Part shown: positions 21,247 through 24,147 of the stretch, piece after piece
Numbering within the stretch: the first letter of the stretch is position 1
Layout of the letters: the number at the start of each line of letters is the position of its first letter
DNA from: JBEKIK01 sp050013075
GTDB taxonomy: Bacteria; Planctomycetota; Planctomycetia; Pirellulales; Thermoguttaceae
Assembly (NCBI GenBank): GCA_050013075.1
Contig: JBEKFZ010000064.1
Location: 1 to 24,147 of the forward strand
DNA: 24,147 nt
Direction of reading: 5' to 3'
Notes under the pieces: generated by a model
The model's database searches: none
The model's input: the letters and a program-made list of their open reading frames with translations, nothing else
What the model was told of the DNA's origin: nothing
Made by a program: the position numbers and the translations under genes

Positions 21247-21252
21247 TATGAT
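21247..21252 (+). promoter_or_regulatory. Candidate -10 box very close to the TraB-family start
   Basis: TATGAT ends five bases before the ATG at 21258. No Shine-Dalgarno sequence is visible, and TTGAAC at 21227-21232 is a possible but closely spaced (14 bp) -35 box. If used, the transcript would be leaderless. Confidence 0.3.
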
Positions 21253-21257
21253 ACAAC

Positions 21258-22199
21258 ATGAGTATGAAACGTTTTGGGCCAACACTGTTGTTGACAGTAT
21301 TGTATTTGCTCTCCTCCTGCGCTTCGGCTGGGCAAGCCGGCGAAGAACCGCAAGTCAATAAAGATAAAGAAAATTCCTCTCGTTTCGTTCGTCTAAGCCG
21401 GGACGAAAAAAAACAGCCTATCGCCTTGGAGTCGGCCATTGTCAGATACGTTCCCAAGGATCGCTCCAAAAAAACGCCGATCGTGGACCTGGTTACGGCG
21501 GTTCATATCGGTGAAAAAAGTTATTACCAACGGCTGAACCGGGAATTCGAAGGTTATGACGCCGTACTCTACGAACTCATCGCTCCCGAAGGCACGCTCA
21601 TACCAAAAGGCGGCGGCGCGGGATCGGGTAGCTTTATCTCCATGATCCAGAAGGCCATGAAAGACGTACTGGAACTTGATTTTCAACTCCAATTGATCGA
21701 TTATACCCGCCCCAATTTGCTCCACGCCGATATGTCGCCAGACCAATTCGCCCAGTCCATGAACAAGCGAGGCGAAAGCATGTTTTCCATGTTCATCCGC
21801 ATGATGATCTCGGCCATGAACCAACAGGATTCCCAACAGACCGCCGCCTCCGACCTAAAGTTGCTCATGGCCCTTTTTGACAAGAATCGGGCAATGGCTT
21901 TAAAACGCGTCATGGCCGAACAATTTCAATCAATGGACGGTATGCTCTCTGCCGTGGAAGGAGCCGACGGATCCACCCTGATCAGCGAACGCAACAAAGT
22001 AGCCCTGGAAGTGTTGCAAAAGCAAATCGCCGAGGGGAAGAAAAAACTGGCGATCTTTTACGGCGGCGGTCACATGCCCGATTTCGATAAACGCCTCCGC
22101 GACCAGTTCGGCCTGGTTCCCATAAGCACCCGCTGGCTTACGGCCTGGAATCTCAAGACCGAATCCAAACCGGCGCCGCCCGAAAATAAACATCAGTAA
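21258..22199 (+). CDS. TraB/PrgY/GumN-family lipoprotein
   Basis: The 313-residue protein starts with a lipoprotein signal: basic MSMKR, a hydrophobic run and the lipobox LSSC with lipidated Cys21, so it is expected on the outside of a membrane. The family signatures are at both ends of the domain: VDLVTAVHIG with His83, DAVLYELIAPEG at 101-112, SERN at 243-246 and the GGGH motif at 269-272 with His272. TraB-family proteins (including eukaryotic Tiki) are proposed metal-dependent proteases using the conserved His and Glu residues; the substrate here is unknown. Length is normal for the family. A second in-frame ATG at 21264 is possible. No Shine-Dalgarno is visible. It is transcribed away from the giant operon, and nothing ties it functionally to it. 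Confidence 0.88.
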   Translation: MSMKRFGPTLLLTVLYLLSSCASAGQAGEEPQVNKDKENSSRFVRLSRDEKKQPIALESAIVRYVPKDRSKKTPIVDLVTAVHIGEKSYYQRLNREFEGYDAVLYELIAPEGTLIPKGGGAGSGSFISMIQKAMKDVLELDFQLQLIDYTRPNLLHADMSPDQFAQSMNKRGESMFSMFIRMMISAMNQQDSQQTAASDLKLLMALFDKNRAMALKRVMAEQFQSMDGMLSAVEGADGSTLISERNKVALEVLQKQIAEGKKKLAIFYGGGHMPDFDKRLRDQFGLVPISTRWLTAWNLKTESKPAPPENKHQ

Positions 22200-22201
22200 A
22201 T

Positions 22202-22287
22202 AAACCGCTTGCAGTTTCGCAATTTATCATACAAACCGCTTGCGATTTCGCCATTTCACAAATAAACCGCTTGCGGTTTTGCGATTA
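22202..22287. repeat. Three copies of a 24-bp imperfect palindrome
   Basis: Copies at 22202-22225, 22233-22256 and 22264-22287 follow the consensus AAACCGCTTGCGGTTTCGCG plus ATTT. AAACCGC and GCGGTTT form an inverted repeat around a TT centre. Copy 1 starts two bases after the TraB stop codon, and copy 3 is the most palindromic. Two more copies lie after the next gene. They resemble REP-like intergenic palindromes; this type is common in planctomycetes as far as I recall. Confidence 0.8.
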
Positions 22288-22300
22288 TAATATCCCGGAG
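22286..22300 (+). promoter_or_regulatory. Consensus -10 box and ribosome-binding site before the isomerase-like gene
   Basis: A perfect TATAAT (22286-22291) directly follows the third palindrome, and CCGGAG (22295-22300) lies nine bases before the ATG at 22310. I see no good -35 box at 16-18 bp spacing. The GGAG match decides the start at 22310 over the TTG at 22271. Confidence 0.4.
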
Positions 22301-22309
22301 CAGACACGG

Positions 22310-23119
22310 ATGGCAATACTCTCCATGAACGAGACGACCACCTTTCGCTGGTCGTTCGAGGAAGACGTGACCCATTATAGCGCGGCCGGCATCCCGGCCT
22401 TGGGCGTCTGGCGGCAGAAACTCTCCGATTGCGGTCAGGCCAAGGCATTAAAATTGCTCAAACGTCACGGTCTGAAAGTTTCGCATTTGTTTTGGGCGGG
22501 CGGTTTCACCGGCAGCGAAGGCCGCAATTATCGCGAAAGCATCGAGGACGCCCAAGAAGCCTTGCTCGCCGCCGCCGCGCTGGAAACCGATACCTTGACG
22601 ATATTTAGCGGCGCCCGGGCAGGGCATACTTCCAACCACGCTCGACGCCTGCTGCATGACGCTTTAAAAATACTCTCGCCCCAAGCCGCCGAACTGGGCG
22701 TTTTCCTGGCCATCGAAGCCATGCATCCCGGCTGCGCCGCCGATTGGACCTTTTTAAACTCTGTCGATGATGTCCTGGACGTAATCCATGCGGTTGCCGG
22801 AGGCCAGGTGAAAATCATATTGGATACCTATCATCTCGGCCTCAGTCCCGCCCTGGTCGATCGAATTGCCGAAATCGCACAGTATATATCCATTGTCCAG
22901 TTGGGCGACGCCCGGAAACCGCCCGTCGGCGAGCAAAACCGCTGCCGGTTGGGCCAGGGCATTGTTCCGCTGCGAGAAATCGTCTCCGCCCTTAAGACCG
23001 CCGGTTACAACGGATATTATGACGTCGAACTGCTGGGCGAAGAACTGGAAACCACCGAATATAGCTCCTTGCTCGACCATGCCAAAAACGCCTTTGCCGA
23101 CCTGGTCGGTGAAGCATAG
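22310..23119 (+). CDS. Sugar phosphate isomerase/epimerase-like TIM-barrel protein
   Basis: The 269-residue protein has the pattern of the xylose isomerase-like TIM-barrel superfamily (AP endonuclease family 2 fold). SAAGIPALGVWRQKL at 24-38 is the usual first barrel motif of this planctomycete-rich group. Probable metal ligands are Glu136 (FLAIEAMHP), Asp172 and His175 (LDTYHLG) and Glu240 (YYDVELLGEE); NRCRLGQGIVPL at 210-221 is the substrate-loop motif. It is expected to be cytoplasmic and to act on a sugar or cyclitol, but the substrate cannot be read from sequence. A longer frame opens at TTG 22271, inside a palindromic repeat, so I reject that start. Both ends of the gene abut copies of the same palindrome. 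Neighbours are unrelated housekeeping-type genes. Confidence 0.85.
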   Translation: MAILSMNETTTFRWSFEEDVTHYSAAGIPALGVWRQKLSDCGQAKALKLLKRHGLKVSHLFWAGGFTGSEGRNYRESIEDAQEALLAAAALETDTLTIFSGARAGHTSNHARRLLHDALKILSPQAAELGVFLAIEAMHPGCAADWTFLNSVDDVLDVIHAVAGGQVKIILDTYHLGLSPALVDRIAEIAQYISIVQLGDARKPPVGEQNRCRLGQGIVPLREIVSALKTAGYNGYYDVELLGEELETTEYSSLLDHAKNAFADLVGEA

Positions 23120-23120
23120 T

Positions 23121-23170
23121 CCTTGCGGTTTCGTGATTTCCCAATTAAACCGCTTGCGGTTTCGCGATTT
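23121..23170. repeat. Two further copies of the 24-bp palindrome
   Basis: A partial copy (CCTTGCGGTTTCGTGATTT, 23121-23139) starts right after the isomerase-like stop codon. A full copy, AAACCGCTTGCGGTTTCGCG plus ATTT, lies at 23147-23170. The full copy has perfect 7-bp arms. Position after a stop codon fits a REP-like element or a role in 3'-end stability. Confidence 0.8.
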
Positions 23171-23233
23171 ATTTGAAGTGATTTAGAACTCAAAATCGGC
23201 ATTTCTCGGGTTTTCTTTTCCCGGCATCCTCGC

Positions 23234-23239
23234 TATCAT
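23234..23239 (+). promoter_or_regulatory. Candidate -10 box close to the NAD kinase start
   Basis: TATCAT ends eight bases before the ATG at 23248, and no Shine-Dalgarno is seen between them. The -35 region (TTTTCT near 23211) is weak. If the box is used, the nadK transcript would be leaderless or nearly so. Confidence 0.25.
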
Positions 23240-23247
23240 CGCCTTTT

Positions 23248-24120
23248 ATGAACGCGTCCATGAAAAAACCGCCTAACACGTCTGTTCGGGCGATCATCCT
23301 GGGGGCCGGGCGCCCGGAAGTACTCGCCGAAGCCGAACGGCTCCGCACGGAAATCCCTCGCCATGTCCAGATTGTTAAAACCGATTTCACCGGCAACCAA
23401 GATATGTCGGCTGTAGACGCCGATCTGGCTATTGTTCTGGGTGGCGACGGCTCGATCCTCCGCGCCGCTAGGCAAATGGGACATCGCCAATTACCAGTAA
23501 TGGCCGTCAATATGGGCAAGCTGGGGTTCCTGGCGAATATATCAGCCCCCGAATTGCCAGCCACCCTAAGCGATTATCAGGCAGGATTATTGAACGTCGC
23601 CGAACATCTTATGTTCGAATGTTCTTTAATTCGCGACGGCCAAGTCTGCCTGCAACAACTCGGGCTGAACGAAGTGGCCGTATTGGCCGGCACTTCCTTT
23701 TCGCTTTTGGACATCAATCTTTACGTTGACTCGGAACTGGTAACTACCTATAGTTGCGACGGATTGATGATCAGCACGCCGGTCGGTTCGACCGCCCATT
23801 GTCTTTCGGCCGGCGGACCGATCCTGCGGCAGACGATGCGGGCCTTCGTGATCCTGCCCATCAGCCCCCACACGCTAACCAATCGTCCCGTGGTCGATTC
23901 TGCCGATCATGTGTACGAATTCGAGACGCCGCATCCCAGCCCAGGCGTCTCGGTCGTGGCCGACGGCCGGTTGCTCGGTCAACTTCAGCCCGGCGACCGC
24001 GTACGGGTGGAGCAATCCGCCGCGAAATTCAAATTGATAACCGGACAAGGACACGGTTATTATCGCACGCTCCGCGAAAAACTCGGCTGGGGCGGACAAC
24101 TGAAATTAAACAAACAATAG
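23248..24120 (+). CDS. nadK: NAD kinase
   Basis: This 290-residue protein phosphorylates NAD to NADP with ATP, the only route to NADP, and acts in the cytoplasm. All main motifs are present: GGDGS at 65-69 (catalytic and phosphate-binding), NMGKLGFLA at 88-96, LNEVAV at 140-145, DGLMISTPVGSTAH at 171-184, SAGGPI at 187-192 and PHTLTNRPVV at 207-216. The family usually has Tyr where this protein has His184; the change is conservative in setting and the rest of the site is intact. Length is normal. Start at ATG 23248; an alternative in-frame ATG at 23260 would lose only MNAS. There is no visible Shine-Dalgarno. It follows the isomerase-like gene after 128 bp with two palindromes, so it probably has its own promoter. 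Confidence 0.95.
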   Translation: MNASMKKPPNTSVRAIILGAGRPEVLAEAERLRTEIPRHVQIVKTDFTGNQDMSAVDADLAIVLGGDGSILRAARQMGHRQLPVMAVNMGKLGFLANISAPELPATLSDYQAGLLNVAEHLMFECSLIRDGQVCLQQLGLNEVAVLAGTSFSLLDINLYVDSELVTTYSCDGLMISTPVGSTAHCLSAGGPILRQTMRAFVILPISPHTLTNRPVVDSADHVYEFETPHPSPGVSVVADGRLLGQLQPGDRVRVEQSAAKFKLITGQGHGYYRTLREKLGWGGQLKLNKQ

Positions 24121-24147
24121 ATGGAGGCCTCGTTCCCATGCTCTGCG
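24121..24147. other. Window end, possibly the left half of a palindromic repeat
   Basis: After the nadK stop the sequence reads GGCCTCGTTCCCATGCTCTG. I recall intergenic palindromes of the form CGTTCCCA, a short loop, TGGGAACG in several bacterial groups, and the left arm is seen here. The right arm would lie beyond the window, so this is tentative. Confidence 0.3.

Larger units (their letters stand above)
20810..21257. other. AT-rich divergent intergenic region
   Basis: This 448-bp stretch separates the minus-strand operon from the plus-strand TraB-family gene and is clearly more AT-rich than either side. It contains the leader ORF, hairpin, candidate promoter and tandem repeat annotated separately. 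From about 21000 to 21225 I found no open frame of note, no strong hairpin and no recognisable RNA gene. Confidence 0.7.

Noticed and set aside
20820..21257. Known riboswitch or tRNA in the divergent region
   Set aside because: I found no cloverleaf, no recognisable riboswitch core and no long paired structure beyond the single hairpin.
22202..22287. CRISPR array of 24-bp repeats
   Set aside because: Spacing between copies is only about 7 bp and further copies lie beyond the next gene; this fits scattered intergenic palindromes.
22271..22309. N-terminal extension of the isomerase-like gene from TTG 22271
   Set aside because: The start lies in the third palindrome and lacks a ribosome-binding site, while ATG 22310 has CCGGAG nine bases upstream and fits the family N-terminus.

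Overview
The window looks like a piece of a Planctomycetota chromosome, probably an environmental or metagenomic lineage. The reasons are: a giant surface-type protein with an arginine-rich N-terminus followed by a LEERMLL motif (the LEPR-XLL type typical of planctomycete extracellular proteins); long Calx-beta and Kre9-like Ig-fold arrays; a TIGR03032-type partner; and AAACCGCTTGCGGTTT-type palindromic intergenic repeats. This assignment is inference from recalled family distributions, not a search.

Positions 1-19591 (about 81% of the window) are one minus-strand reading frame with no stop codon, at least 6,530 codons, whose 3' end lies outside the window. From N- to C-terminus it encodes: a basic leader and LEERMLL motif; two unnamed beta modules; ten Calx-beta domains, the third interrupted by a foreign-looking domain; about forty copies of a roughly 55-65 residue VAMDxxGDFVVTW repeat; five SbsA/Big_5-like Ig modules; two complete trypsin-like protease domains (triads H2965/D3013/S3127 and H5227/D5275/S5389); and nearly identical 106-residue Kre9-like repeats at the window edge. 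The stretches around the two proteases are collinear copies exactly 6,786 bp (2,262 codons) apart. Every sizeable plus-strand reading frame in 1-19591 is an antisense shadow of this gene.

Upstream, 12 bp away and on the same strand, is a 401-codon TIGR03032-type predicted beta-propeller gene (19604-20809). Its stop codon overlaps the ribosome-binding site of the giant gene, so the two appear translationally coupled. The 448-bp AT-rich divergent region (20810-21257) holds a consensus-like promoter for this operon, a possible 21-residue leader ORF ending directly at the start codon, an RNA hairpin inside that leader, and a tandem 18-bp direct repeat upstream of the promoter.

On the plus strand lie three unrelated housekeeping-type genes: a TraB-family lipoprotein (21258-22199), a TIM-barrel sugar phosphate isomerase/epimerase-like protein (22310-23119) and NAD kinase (23248-24120). 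The gaps between them carry five copies of a 24-bp imperfect palindrome. The last 27 bases may enter another palindromic repeat.

The most unusual element is the two-gene unit: a coupled propeller gene plus an enormous putative surface protein that carries two internal, apparently active serine protease domains. I saw no tRNA, rRNA, CRISPR array or insertion sequence.
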